Shown one piece after another: positions 1 to 8,371 of a stretch of 64,000 nucleotides of DNA. Numbering within the stretch: the first letter of the stretch is position 1; each line of letters starts with the position of its first letter. The stretch is from Nostoc cf. commune SO-36 (GTDB taxonomy: Bacteria > Cyanobacteriota > Cyanobacteriia > Cyanobacteriales > Nostocaceae). A program made the translations under genes and the position numbers. The DNA is taken from positions 1 to 64,000 of the forward strand of contig NZ_AP025732.1 of the NCBI RefSeq assembly GCF_023734775.1. The letters run 5' to 3'. The notes beneath the pieces are model-generated. The model saw nothing but the letters and a program-made list of their open reading frames with translations, had not been told where the DNA came from and did not search any database.

Positions 1-1383
1 ATGGAAATTGCCATAGAAAGTCTGTGGAGTCAGGTACTAGAGCGTCTACAGCTTGAACTATCCCGACCTACCTTTGAAACTTGGATCAAAACTGCTAGTG
101 CGGAGCGATTAGAAAATAATTGCTTGGTTATTCGCGCTCCTAACCCATTTGCTCGTAATTGGCTACAAAAGTATTACATCAATACTATTGCTCATGTAGT
201 ACAAGATATTCTTGGTCATCCTGTAGGAATTTATATTACTGTTGCTCAAGGTGATGAAGTTTCTCATTTTAGTGAACGAGAGGTTTCTTGGGAATCACCA
301 AATCCCAGCAGTATTTCTGAGCCTATTCCTAATCGCAATCATAAAACTACTGAATTAAATTCTAAGTATGTATTTTCACGATTTGTAGTTGGTGCTAATA
401 ATCGTATGGCTCATGCTGCTTCTTTAGCAGTTGCAGAATCTCCAGGTAAAGAGTTTAATCCTTTGTTTTTGTGCGGTGGTGTAGGCTTGGGTAAAACTCA
501 TTTGATGCAAGCTATTGGTCATTATCGCTGGAAAATTTGTCCTGATTGTAAAATATTTTATGTTTCTACTGAGCAGTTTACTAATGATTTAATTACAGCG
601 ATTCGTAAGGATAGTATGCAGAGTTTCCGAGAGCATTACCGAGCGGCTGATGTTTTATTAGTTGATGATATTCAGTTTCTTGAGGGGAAAGAATATACTC
701 AAGAAGAATTCTTTTATACTTTTAATACTTTACATGAAGGCGGCAAACAAGTTGTCATTGCTTCCGACCGTCCTCCTAACCAGATTCCTAGCTTGCAAGA
801 ACGTCTTTGTTCTCGATTTTCTATGGGGTTAATCGCAGATATCCAAAAGCCGGATTTAGAAACGAGAATGGCAATTTTGCAAAAAAAAGCCGAGGATGAA
901 AATATTAGTCTTCCCCGCGATGTGATTGAGTATATCGCTTCTAACTATACTTCTAATATTCGAGAATTAGAAGGAGCTTTAATTCGGGCGGTGGCTTATA
1001 TTTCCATTTGGGGCTTGCCGATGACGGTGGAAAATATCACACCAGTTTTAGAACCGCCTAACGAAAAAATGGCAGCTACCCCAGAAGCAATTTTAAAGGT
1101 GGTGGCGGATAATTTTGATGTTTCAATAGACGACCTTAAAAGTAACTCACGACGAAGAGAGATTAGCTGGGCGCGTCAATTAGGAATGTATCTCATGCGC
1201 CAACATACATCCCTGAGTTTGCCGAGAATTGGGGAGGAGTTTGGTGGTAAAGACCATACAACGGTAATCTACAGTTGCGATAAAATTACTCAACTTCACC
1301 AGAGCGATCGCACTTTAGCACAAACAATCCGCCAACTGAGCGATCGCATAAATATGACTAGCCGTTCCCAAAAACCATCCTGA
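1..1383 (+). CDS. dnaA: Chromosomal replication initiator DnaA
   Basis: DnaA, the AAA+ protein that binds DnaA boxes at oriC and opens the origin. 460 aa, the usual cyanobacterial length, with an intact frame. N-terminal DnaB-interaction domain about residues 1-85, linker about 85-120, AAA+ core with Walker [10 protein letters not shown] (residues 159-167) and Walker [10 protein letters not shown], and a C-terminal DNA-binding domain with the box-recognition signature [12 protein letters not shown]. The ATG is base 1 of the window, so the promoter is not visible; the window probably starts at a chromosome rotated to dnaA. Two HIP1 octamers lie near the 3' end. An oriC-like spacer follows directly. 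Identification is secure. Confidence 0.98.
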   Translation: MEIAIESLWSQVLERLQLELSRPTFETWIKTASAERLENNCLVIRAPNPFARNWLQKYYINTIAHVVQDILGHPVGIYITVAQGDEVSHFSEREVSWESPNPSSISEPIPNRNHKTTELNSKYVFSRFVVGANNRMAHAASLAVAESPGKEFNPLFLCGGVGLGKTHLMQAIGHYRWKICPDCKIFYVSTEQFTNDLITAIRKDSMQSFREHYRAADVLLVDDIQFLEGKEYTQEEFFYTFNTLHEGGKQVVIASDRPPNQIPSLQERLCSRFSMGLIADIQKPDLETRMAILQKKAEDENISLPRDVIEYIASNYTSNIRELEGALIRAVAYISIWGLPMTVENITPVLEPPNEKMAATPEAILKVVADNFDVSIDDLKSNSRRREISWARQLGMYLMRQHTSLSLPRIGEEFGGKDHTTVIYSCDKITQLHQSDRTLAQTIRQLSDRINMTSRSQKPS

Positions 1384-1675
1384 AGGCTGATTTTAAGTTT
1401 TCCACAACCAGTACTCTGATAATCAGCCTTGACGGTTGAATAATTAGTCAAAAATATTAAGTAAGGTATAAAAATTGATTAAATTTAACTTAAATTCTGG
1501 AAATAATCTTACTTTTTAGCGATAAATCTCTGAAAAACTTAAGATTTCACTGATAAAACTTTATTAAGTATAATTACCTTGTGGAAAAGTAAATGAGTTT
1601 TTCCACAAGTTTTCCACAGATTTAATTAGTTTAAATACCAATCTCTTTCTAAAAGTTTTTGCAACAGCACCAATT
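1384..1675. other. Candidate oriC: AT-rich spacer with four DnaA boxes
   Basis: The spacer downstream of dnaA contains four exact copies of the cyanobacterial-type DnaA box TTTTCCACA: 1398-1406 (+), 1580-1588 (-), 1599-1607 (+) and 1610-1618 (+). The last three lie within 39 bp. Between box 1 and this cluster is a very AT-rich stretch (about 1430-1575) suitable as a DNA-unwinding element. Position next to dnaA and box density support an origin; GC skew was not computed. The region upstream of dnaA, which may hold more boxes, is outside the window. Confidence 0.7.
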
Positions 1676-3085
1676 TTACTGTTGTTGATGCAAGCGACGA
1701 TATAGCATTTTAAATGGATAAATAGAGCGTACACTATCGAGTGGGCGGACATCGAAAGGTAAATTAATAGTAAAAGTGCTACCTTTACCGAATTGACTTT
1801 GTACATCTATACTGCCGTGGTGTGCCAAAACAATTGCTTGCGCGATCGCTAATCCTAATCCAGAACCGCCAGTGCTACGGGAGCGATCGCTATTCACTCG
1901 ATAGAAGCGGTCAAAAATTCGTGTTAACTCTGGCTGGGGAATACCAATGCCTGTATCTTGCACCTGAATCACGGCATAATGATCACTGCGGTCTACGGAA
2001 ACCGTTACCTTTCCTCCTGATGGGGTGTATTGAATTGCATTGACAATTAAATTAGAAAACAAGCGATAAAGCTGATCTTCATTGCCGACAATATTTAGAG
2101 GATTTGAAACCCAGGTTGAAGATGTTAGTGTAATATCGGCTGCGATCGCTAAGGCTGCAAATTCCTCTATTAAGTCATTAACAATATCATCCAAGCAACA
2201 AATTTCCCGTTGCATTGGCACAGATTGACGATCCAAGCGAGTCAGCAACAGTAAATCTGTAACTAGAGTTGTGAGTCGCTGATTTTGACGGTGTAGGGTT
2301 TGTAGAATATCCCGCGCTTCTGTTTCATCTAATTGAGACATCATCAGCGCGGATTCTACTGTCGCTTGGGTTGCTGCTAGAGGTGTTCGCAATTCGTGTG
2401 CGGCATCTGCTGTAAATTGTTGGACTTGTTTATATGAGCGATAAATTGGCTGCATTGCTAATCCTGCTAACCACCAACTAGCAAAACCAACCAAACCCAT
2501 TACAATTGGTAATCCCACTGCTAAAGTGAGTTTTACTGCAACCAAATAACTTTTAAAATCCGCAAGACTTCGCCCTACTTGGATGTAACCCCAATCGAGA
2601 TTTTCTTGGGTGTGCAGCACAAAAGAAATTTGATGATAAAAGTTGCCTTTGCTATCTTTAAGGGTTTGCCAAAGTTCCTTGTTAAATATTATAGGTAATT
2701 CGTCTGGATAAGTTCCTGCGATCGCAATTAAGCTTCCTGAATTATCGAAAAAACGAACATAATAATTGCTTTGATTGATAGCGCTTAAAATATGGCGTTT
2801 GGAAATTGATTGTTCTTGAATACAACTTTTACCAACTACACAAATATTAGGTAAAAGTTGCTGTATTACTGGTTCCAATTGACCAGGTTTTTGTAATTTT
2901 AACTCAATAGTATCATGCAATGTTCCCGCGACAGACTCCAGTTCTCGGTCTAATGTCATCCAATGGGCATGGGAAATTGCTCTGTAGATGCCAAATCCGC
3001 ACAAGCTTAAAATCAAAGCCATGACAAGCGCATACCACAGCGCTAAACGCAGGCGAGTTTGCTGAAATAGTTTATTCTGATTCAT
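1676..3085 (-). CDS. Sensor histidine kinase, RppB/NrsS-like
   Basis: Membrane sensor kinase of 469 aa. One N-terminal transmembrane segment (about 13-36), a periplasmic domain (about 40-180) with a cysteine pair near 82-88, and a second membrane segment (about 184-210). Then a HisKA domain with the phospho-acceptor His230 in AAHELRTPL, and a HATPase domain with the N-box NAIQYTPSGG, DTGIGIP and GGSGLGLAIAQ. The partner is probably the RppA-like regulator at 3734-4453, and the target probably the metal-efflux operon at 4597-10057. Family knowledge: RppB/NrsS proteins sense Ni(II) or redox in Synechocystis; the actual ligand here is inference. It is separated from the regulator by an opposite-strand gene. 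Frame intact; the stop lies next to the oriC-like spacer. Confidence 0.85.
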   Translation of the reverse strand: MNQNKLFQQTRLRLALWYALVMALILSLCGFGIYRAISHAHWMTLDRELESVAGTLHDTIELKLQKPGQLEPVIQQLLPNICVVGKSCIQEQSISKRHILSAINQSNYYVRFFDNSGSLIAIAGTYPDELPIIFNKELWQTLKDSKGNFYHQISFVLHTQENLDWGYIQVGRSLADFKSYLVAVKLTLAVGLPIVMGLVGFASWWLAGLAMQPIYRSYKQVQQFTADAAHELRTPLAATQATVESALMMSQLDETEARDILQTLHRQNQRLTTLVTDLLLLTRLDRQSVPMQREICCLDDIVNDLIEEFAALAIAADITLTSSTWVSNPLNIVGNEDQLYRLFSNLIVNAIQYTPSGGKVTVSVDRSDHYAVIQVQDTGIGIPQPELTRIFDRFYRVNSDRSRSTGGSGLGLAIAQAIVLAHHGSIDVQSQFGKGSTFTINLPFDVRPLDSVRSIYPFKMLYRRLHQQQ

Positions 3086-3138
3086 CTAGCCTTTGTACGG
3101 GAACACTAAAAAATAGGCACATAGAATGAGGGTTGTTC

Positions 3139-3677
3139 ATGAAACCTGGTTTTCAAAAAGGTCAACTAACAACATGGAAGGATGATAGGGGTTTTGGCTT
3201 CATAAAACCTACTCATGGAAGTAAAGAAATTTTTCTCATATCAGTGCATTGAAGGGAGCATCTCGCCGTCCGAAAGTGGGAGATACGATTCTTTACCAGC
3301 TAACAACTCAAGCAAATGGAAAAGTTAGCGCTTCTAATGCCTCTATTGAAGGGGTTATATCTCAAACTTTGCAGAAAAAACAAAATATCAATAAACGCAG
3401 GTTACTGCCAAAATTTATTGGTATTGGGGTTATGTTCATGATTGTGATTCTTTCACAAGAATTTAGCCCTAGTCGCTCTCCTTCTCTAATTAAATTAGTA
3501 ACTAAACCTAAATGCAAAATCAAAGGTAACATCTCTATTGATAGTAGGGCTAAGGTTTACCATGTTCCAGGAGCCGAAGATTATGAATCAACAGTCATTG
3601 ATCCAGCGCGTGGAGAAAGATGGTTTTGCACCGAGTCAGAAGCAGTGACAAATGGTTGGCGTAAAGCACCAAAGTAG
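3139..3677 (+). pseudogene. Cold-shock domain plus sunset-domain protein, frameshifted
   Basis: ATG at 3139 starts a cold-shock (CSD) fold with the RNP1-like motif DDRGFGFIKP, but this frame ends at a TGA at 3250-3252. The reading continues one base off (LKGASRRPKVGDTILYQL), which is the normal second half of a CSD. Adding one base near 3247-3249 restores a protein of about 179 aa. It then has a transmembrane segment (about residues 95-112) and a C-terminal sunset domain (cysteines in CKIKGNIS and RWFCTESEA). The CSD suggests nucleic-acid binding; the sunset domain has no assigned function. It lies on the opposite strand between the metal-response regulator and its kinase, and no link to metal efflux is evident. 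Confidence 0.65.
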
Positions 3678-3733
3678 CACCCACAGCCAAAAGTAAGCTT
3701 TAAACAAGGTGGTTAAGACAAGCCTAATATTTC

Positions 3734-4453
3734 TTAAAAACGTGAACTGTCAACAGTAAGATTCAGACGATATCCCGTACCATGCAAAGTTTCAATTATG
3801 TTTTCGCAACCACTATTAGCTAGTTTGCGACGCAGTAACCGCATTTGAGCAGCTACCACATTACTAACTGGTTCTGCACTTACTTCCCAAAGCTGATTGC
3901 GAATTTGTTCTGTAGTAACAATTTGGTTTGGGTGCTTCATAAAATATTCTAGTAACTGGAATTCTTTATTTGTTAGAGTAATTTCGTGTTTATTTCCCGC
4001 AGCATTCTGACCAATAACTAAATTATTGCCGTAATCTAAAGTTAGATTGCCAACAGTTAATTCCTGGGGTTGAAATTGGGGCGATCGCCTCTGCAATGCT
4101 CGCAATCTTGCTAATAATTCTGCCATGCCAAATGGCTTTACTAAATAATCATCTGCACCTGCATCTAGCCCAGCCACTTTATCTTCCATGCTGTCTTTGG
4201 CTGTGAGCATCAACACAGGCAGAGAATTTTTATGGGAGCGTAGTTGTTTGCACAATTCTAATCCTGATATTCCTGGTAGCATCCAATCGAAAATAGCGAG
4301 TGTATATTGTGTCCAGCTATTTTCTAAATATGCCCATGCATCATTACCATCCAGTACCCAATCGACTAAATACTTGTGTTGGGTAAGAGTTCGCTTAATG
4401 GCATCGCCTAAATCTGTTTCATCCTCTACTAATAGCACTCGCATAAATTTCAC
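3734..4453 (-). CDS. OmpR-family response regulator, RppA-like
   Basis: Two-domain regulator of 239 aa. The receiver domain (about 4-120) has the acidic pair EDE, the phospho-acceptor Asp in IFDWMLPG, the conserved Thr/Ala in MLTAKDS and the Lys in YLVKPFG. The C-terminal winged helix (about 130-230) has the recognition region QMRLLRRKL and ends with HGTGYRL. Close to cyanobacterial RppA/NrsR regulators of metal efflux. It lies downstream of the lipoprotein gene at 4597 (143-bp gap) and is probably part of the same transcription unit. A second possible start is ATG at 4444 (MRVLLVEDE), which fits the family better. A likely binding site is the direct repeat at 10083-10101. Confidence 0.85.
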   Translation of the reverse strand: MKFMRVLLVEDETDLGDAIKRTLTQHKYLVDWVLDGNDAWAYLENSWTQYTLAIFDWMLPGISGLELCKQLRSHKNSLPVLMLTAKDSMEDKVAGLDAGADDYLVKPFGMAELLARLRALQRRSPQFQPQELTVGNLTLDYGNNLVIGQNAAGNKHEITLTNKEFQLLEYFMKHPNQIVTTEQIRNQLWEVSAEPVSNVVAAQMRLLRRKLANSGCENIIETLHGTGYRLNLTVDSSRF

Positions 4454-4551
4454 TTGTCATACTAATTCGTAATTCGTAATTAAGTAAGTCGGCACTAATA
4501 TTTCAAGCTATTTTAACTAACTTTGGGGGTTAAGTCCCCGTCGCAAAACGT

Positions 4552-4577
4552 AATTGCGAATTGCGAATTGCGAATTC
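4552..4577. repeat. Short heptamer repeat (AATTGCG)
   Basis: Three tandem copies of AATTGCG (4552-4572) followed by a partial copy, in the spacer between the lipoprotein and the response regulator. A related run (ATTCGTA) lies near 4464-4480. This is the short tandemly repeated repetitive (STRR) class found in filamentous cyanobacteria. Confidence 0.7.
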
Positions 4578-4596
4578 TTTTAACGCACCCTACGAG

Positions 4597-5082
4597 TTAC
4601 CGATTAAAATTAAAACGCCCGTCTACTTTTTTCCCTTGAATATCTGCATTAACTTTCACCTGATACTGACCATTTATTTTTTCTTTTAATAAACCTGCGT
4701 AATGTTTACCTTTTACATCATAAGTAAAAGGTACTGTCTTTTGTGTTCCATCAGGTAACTGAATTTGAGCCGTAACTTTGGCATTAGGTATTGCCTCGTG
4801 ATTGTCTCCTCTTTGTAAATATAAATCTAGATGAGTGCCATTAGCCTCTTTGACTGGGACAAATTCTAAATGGTAAGCTCCTGTCTCGACAATTTGACCT
4901 CCATGAGATTTGCCATGCTGTCCCTCTACTTTAGGAATAGGTGAAGCTGAGGGCTGAGTATTTGAGCTAGAGCTAGCTGGAATATTTTCTGTATTAGCTG
5001 CTTGATTACTGTTAGTACAAGCTCCTAATAAAAGTAGTCCTGCACTTGCAATAAGAATCAAACCAGATTTTATTGAGTTCAT
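4597..5082 (-). CDS. Small lipoprotein of the metal-efflux operon
   Basis: 161-aa protein with a type II signal peptide and lipobox LLGAC (Cys about residue 22), so a lipoprotein facing the periplasm. A low-complexity Ser/Asn/Pro linker (about 25-50) leads to a beta-rich domain starting with a His-containing segment (EGQHGKSHGGQ) that could bind metal. No catalytic motif seen. It lies 59 bp downstream of the RND pump gene on the same strand and upstream of the response regulator, so it is probably co-transcribed; a role as periplasmic metal-binding accessory is inference. Confidence 0.75.
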   Translation of the reverse strand: MNSIKSGLILIASAGLLLLGACTNSNQAANTENIPASSSSNTQPSASPIPKVEGQHGKSHGGQIVETGAYHLEFVPVKEANGTHLDLYLQRGDNHEAIPNAKVTAQIQLPDGTQKTVPFTYDVKGKHYAGLLKEKINGQYQVKVNADIQGKKVDGRFNFNR

Positions 5083-5141
5083 TATTTTTGCTCCTGAAAA
5101 TTATTGATAATTGAGTCAAAAGTTGTAATTATTAGAGTTTA

Positions 5142-8100
5142 TTACCAGTCAAAAGCTGCTCCAATAGTGGTGCTATGCTCTCCATCTGATAGAGTTTGTT
5201 TAGGCATCAATAATTTCCCGAACAGGGCATACAATGCGGGTAATACCAATAATGTTAAAGCTGTAGAAGTAAACAACCCACCTAACACTACTATGGCAAG
5301 TGGTTGCAAGATTTCTTTACCTGCACCTGTACCAATTACTAAGGGGATCATTCCTAAAGCTGAAGTTAGAGCCGTCATCAAAATGGCAACTAATCGCTCC
5401 ATTGAACCTTCAACAATAACTTGTTTTAAAGGCATTCCCTGCGCCAATTTGTTGTTGTAGTTATCTACTAACAGCAGTCCATTGCGCGTTGCTATGCCGA
5501 ATAGAGTAATGAATCCTACCAAGGAAGCGATAGATATAATCCCACCTCCCAAAGCAATGGAAAATATACCCCCTACTAACGCCAGAGGTAGGTTAATCAT
5601 AATCATCAACATGGCAGTAACAGATTTAACTGCGAAGTACATTAAAACTGCGATGATGACAATTGCCAGTCCTCCAAATACCAGTAGATTTTGCGTAGCT
5701 CGTTGCTCTGATTCAAACTGACCGCCGTATTGAATAAAGTAGCCTGTGGGTAATTGGATTGCTTGACTAACTTTAGTTTGAATCTCTTCTACCGCCGAGC
5801 CTAAATCTCGACCTGAGACATTAGCAGAAACGACAATTAAGCGTGAGACATTTTCCCGATTAATTGTGTTGGGGCCAGTTCCATAATCAATGCTGGCAAG
5901 CTGCGCTAAAGGAATTTTTTGCCCTGTGGGGGTATCTACTAGTAAATTGCGGATTACATCTAAGTTATTGCGTGATTCTGGTTGTAACCAAACTACAAGG
6001 TCAAATAATTGTTGTCCTTCGAGTACTTGAGAGACAACTCGCCCATTGAGTGCGGTTTCTAGCATTTCAGTGAGTTGACCTACAGTTAAGCCATAACGGG
6101 CTGCGGCTTCCCGATTGAATTGAATTTGCACCTGTTTAATCGGGACTTGGGGTTCGAGTTGTAAGTCCACAATTCCTGAAATACCTGTCATTGCAGATTG
6201 AACTTCAGAGCCGATGTGGCGTAATTCTGCTAAATCAGGGCCGAATATTTTAACTGCGATCGCACTTCTTACTCCTGATAATACCTCATCCATGCGGTGC
6301 GAGATAAATCCGCCAATGTTGGAAGCAACTCCAGGAATTTTAGCAAACTCCTGCCGCAGCTTCTCAATACTCCCTTCTCGATCTTTTAATCCTGCTGGAC
6401 TCAATTCCACATCTAAATGTCCCAAATTCACCCCCCCAGCATCCGCATCACCAGCCGCGCGTCCGGCTCGTAATTGCACTGTCTTAAATCGCTTGTCGTC
6501 TTTAAGCGCATCTTCCAACGCAAATCCGACTTGGTTTGTCGCCTCCAGAGAACTCCCTGGATAAAGCAAAACTGTGTTCACTAAGGATGGTTCTTGAAAC
6601 TCTGGTAAAAATACCCTTCCCAAACTCGGTAAAATCACCAAAGATGCTACTAAAGATGCACCCGCCACTGCCAAAATAATTGTCGGGAAACGGATGGAAA
6701 AATTGACCAGAGGTCGATAAATTCGTTGTGATAAAGCACTTATCCAGGTATCATCGGCTGGTAGTTGTCGATTTGCTAGCAAAATCGCACAAAGTGCCGG
6801 GGATAAGGTCATTGCCACTAAGGTAGAAGCAAAAATTGATACCAAATAAGCAACACCCATTGGCGCAAATATCCGACCTTCCACACCTGTAAGAGTGAAA
6901 ATTGGGGCAAAGACAACGCCAATAATTATCGTTGAGAAAATAACACTGACTCTAACTTCTACAGAACTATCATAAACAACCTTAAAGGGATGCACCGGAT
7001 TGCTTGCTACTTGGTTCTTGCGTAGACCCCGGTAACAGTTTTCCATGTCTACAATTGAGTCATCCACGACTGAACCAATGGCAACAGCTAATCCTCCCAG
7101 TGTCATCGTGTTGATACCTTGGCCAAATAAGCCCAGAATCATCATGCCAATCAAGACTGATAAAGGAATGGCGCTGAGGGTAATAATCGCGGTGCGCCAG
7201 TTCATCAAAAACATCAACAAGATGATGGAAACGATGATAATGCCATCGCGCAGAGAACTGGTAACGTTTTCAATCGCAGCTTCAATAAAGTTTTCTTGGC
7301 GGAAGGTTTCTGTGACTTTGACATCTTGGGGTAAGCTAGATTTAATTTCTGCGATCGCATTTTCAACTGCTTTCGTAACTGTGGGAGTATCATTCTGCGG
7401 CTGTTTGTTGACCATCACCACAATTGCTGGTTTACCATCCAAACTGCCATCGCCACGTTTTAAGCCGGCTCCAATGCGGACATCTGCCACATCTTGCAAC
7501 AGTACAGGCGTTCCGTTACGTGCCGTTATTGCAGATTTACCCAGTTGCTCAATTGACTCGATGCGCCCCAAGCCACGAATAATTAACTCTTGGTCTGGAT
7601 TGACCAAAAAGCCACCCGCAGCATTGACGTTAGCTCCTCTAGCCGCAGATGTGACTTCATCTAAGGTGACATTGAAGGCTTTTAATTTCGCTGGATTCAC
7701 CAATATCTGATACTGGCGAATATCACCACCATAAACAATTACTTGAGAAATCCCCGGTACAGCTAGCAATCTATTGGTAACATCCCTGTCAATTAAACAC
7801 CGCACTTCCATAAGTGGGGTTGTTTCAGCAGTGAAGGCGTACTGTAGAACTGTGCCAATGGGGGAAGAAATGGGCGAAATTTGGGGATTTTCCACGCCCT
7901 CTGGTAATTTTTGTATTACCTGCTGTAATCGTTCTGTTACTAGTTGACGGGCTTGATAAACATCAGTCCCCCATTTAAAGATGACTTTGACAACGGAGAT
8001 GCTGACAGCAGAGGAAGAACGTACCGTTTCTACTCCTGGTGTACCATTAACGGCGCTTTCAATTGGTAAGGTAATTAGTGTTTCAACTTCTTCTGGTGCT

Positions 8101-8267
8101 AGTCCTGGGGCTTCGGTTTGAATTTCGACTTGGGGCGGGGCGAAGTCAGGAAAGACATCTAGGGGCATTTGGGTGAGGTTATATGTACCCCAAATTGTGA
8201 CTACTATTGCGAGTAGCACGACTATCCAGCGTTGGATAATTGACCACTTGAGGATGGTATTGAGCAT
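5142..8267 (-). CDS. Heavy-metal efflux RND pump, CzcA/CusA family
   Basis: Inner-membrane proton-driven pump of the HME-RND family, 1041 aa (family about 1020-1070). Starts with the typical MLNTILKWSIIQRWIVVLLA first helix; two large periplasmic loops follow TM1 and TM7, giving 12 predicted membrane segments. The TM4 proton-relay acidic residues are visible in VAIGSVVDDSIVDMEN. It works with the membrane-fusion adaptor encoded directly upstream (8372-10057) and an unlinked outer-membrane channel. Family members export divalent Ni, Co, Zn or Cd, or Cu(I); the metal cannot be read from the sequence, but the linked RppA/RppB-like pair makes nickel/cobalt attractive. Frame intact. Confidence 0.9.
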   Translation of the reverse strand: MLNTILKWSIIQRWIVVLLAIVVTIWGTYNLTQMPLDVFPDFAPPQVEIQTEAPGLAPEEVETLITLPIESAVNGTPGVETVRSSSAVSISVVKVIFKWGTDVYQARQLVTERLQQVIQKLPEGVENPQISPISSPIGTVLQYAFTAETTPLMEVRCLIDRDVTNRLLAVPGISQVIVYGGDIRQYQILVNPAKLKAFNVTLDEVTSAARGANVNAAGGFLVNPDQELIIRGLGRIESIEQLGKSAITARNGTPVLLQDVADVRIGAGLKRGDGSLDGKPAIVVMVNKQPQNDTPTVTKAVENAIAEIKSSLPQDVKVTETFRQENFIEAAIENVTSSLRDGIIIVSIILLMFLMNWRTAIITLSAIPLSVLIGMMILGLFGQGINTMTLGGLAVAIGSVVDDSIVDMENCYRGLRKNQVASNPVHPFKVVYDSSVEVRVSVIFSTIIIGVVFAPIFTLTGVEGRIFAPMGVAYLVSIFASTLVAMTLSPALCAILLANRQLPADDTWISALSQRIYRPLVNFSIRFPTIILAVAGASLVASLVILPSLGRVFLPEFQEPSLVNTVLLYPGSSLEATNQVGFALEDALKDDKRFKTVQLRAGRAAGDADAGGVNLGHLDVELSPAGLKDREGSIEKLRQEFAKIPGVASNIGGFISHRMDEVLSGVRSAIAVKIFGPDLAELRHIGSEVQSAMTGISGIVDLQLEPQVPIKQVQIQFNREAAARYGLTVGQLTEMLETALNGRVVSQVLEGQQLFDLVVWLQPESRNNLDVIRNLLVDTPTGQKIPLAQLASIDYGTGPNTINRENVSRLIVVSANVSGRDLGSAVEEIQTKVSQAIQLPTGYFIQYGGQFESEQRATQNLLVFGGLAIVIIAVLMYFAVKSVTAMLMIMINLPLALVGGIFSIALGGGIISIASLVGFITLFGIATRNGLLLVDNYNNKLAQGMPLKQVIVEGSMERLVAILMTALTSALGMIPLVIGTGAGKEILQPLAIVVLGGLFTSTALTLLVLPALYALFGKLLMPKQTLSDGEHSTTIGAAFDW

Positions 8268-8371
8268 ATTTTAAACGCAAAGGGACGCAAAGGGAAGCGC
8301 AGTGAACCAGCGCTGCGGGAGGGTTTCCCTCCGCAGGCGACTGGTGAACCCGAAGGGAGGTACGCGGAGGT
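8268..8371. repeat. GC-rich palindromic dispersed repeat between adaptor and pump genes
   Basis: The 104-bp spacer is made of the kind of repeat common between Nostoc genes: tandem CGCAAAGGGA units (8275-8297), then a GC-rich palindromic block (about 8298-8365) with arms such as GCGGGAGGG/CCCTCCGC. The gene spacing suggests the repeat sits inside the operon. Any effect on the adaptor:pump expression ratio is untested. Confidence 0.6.

Noticed and set aside
1564..1806. 80-aa frame overlapping oriC and the kinase gene
   Set aside because: Shadow frame across DnaA boxes and the 3' end of a real gene.
7045..7710. 221-aa plus-strand frame inside the RND pump gene
   Set aside because: Antisense shadow of the intact, well-conserved pump.
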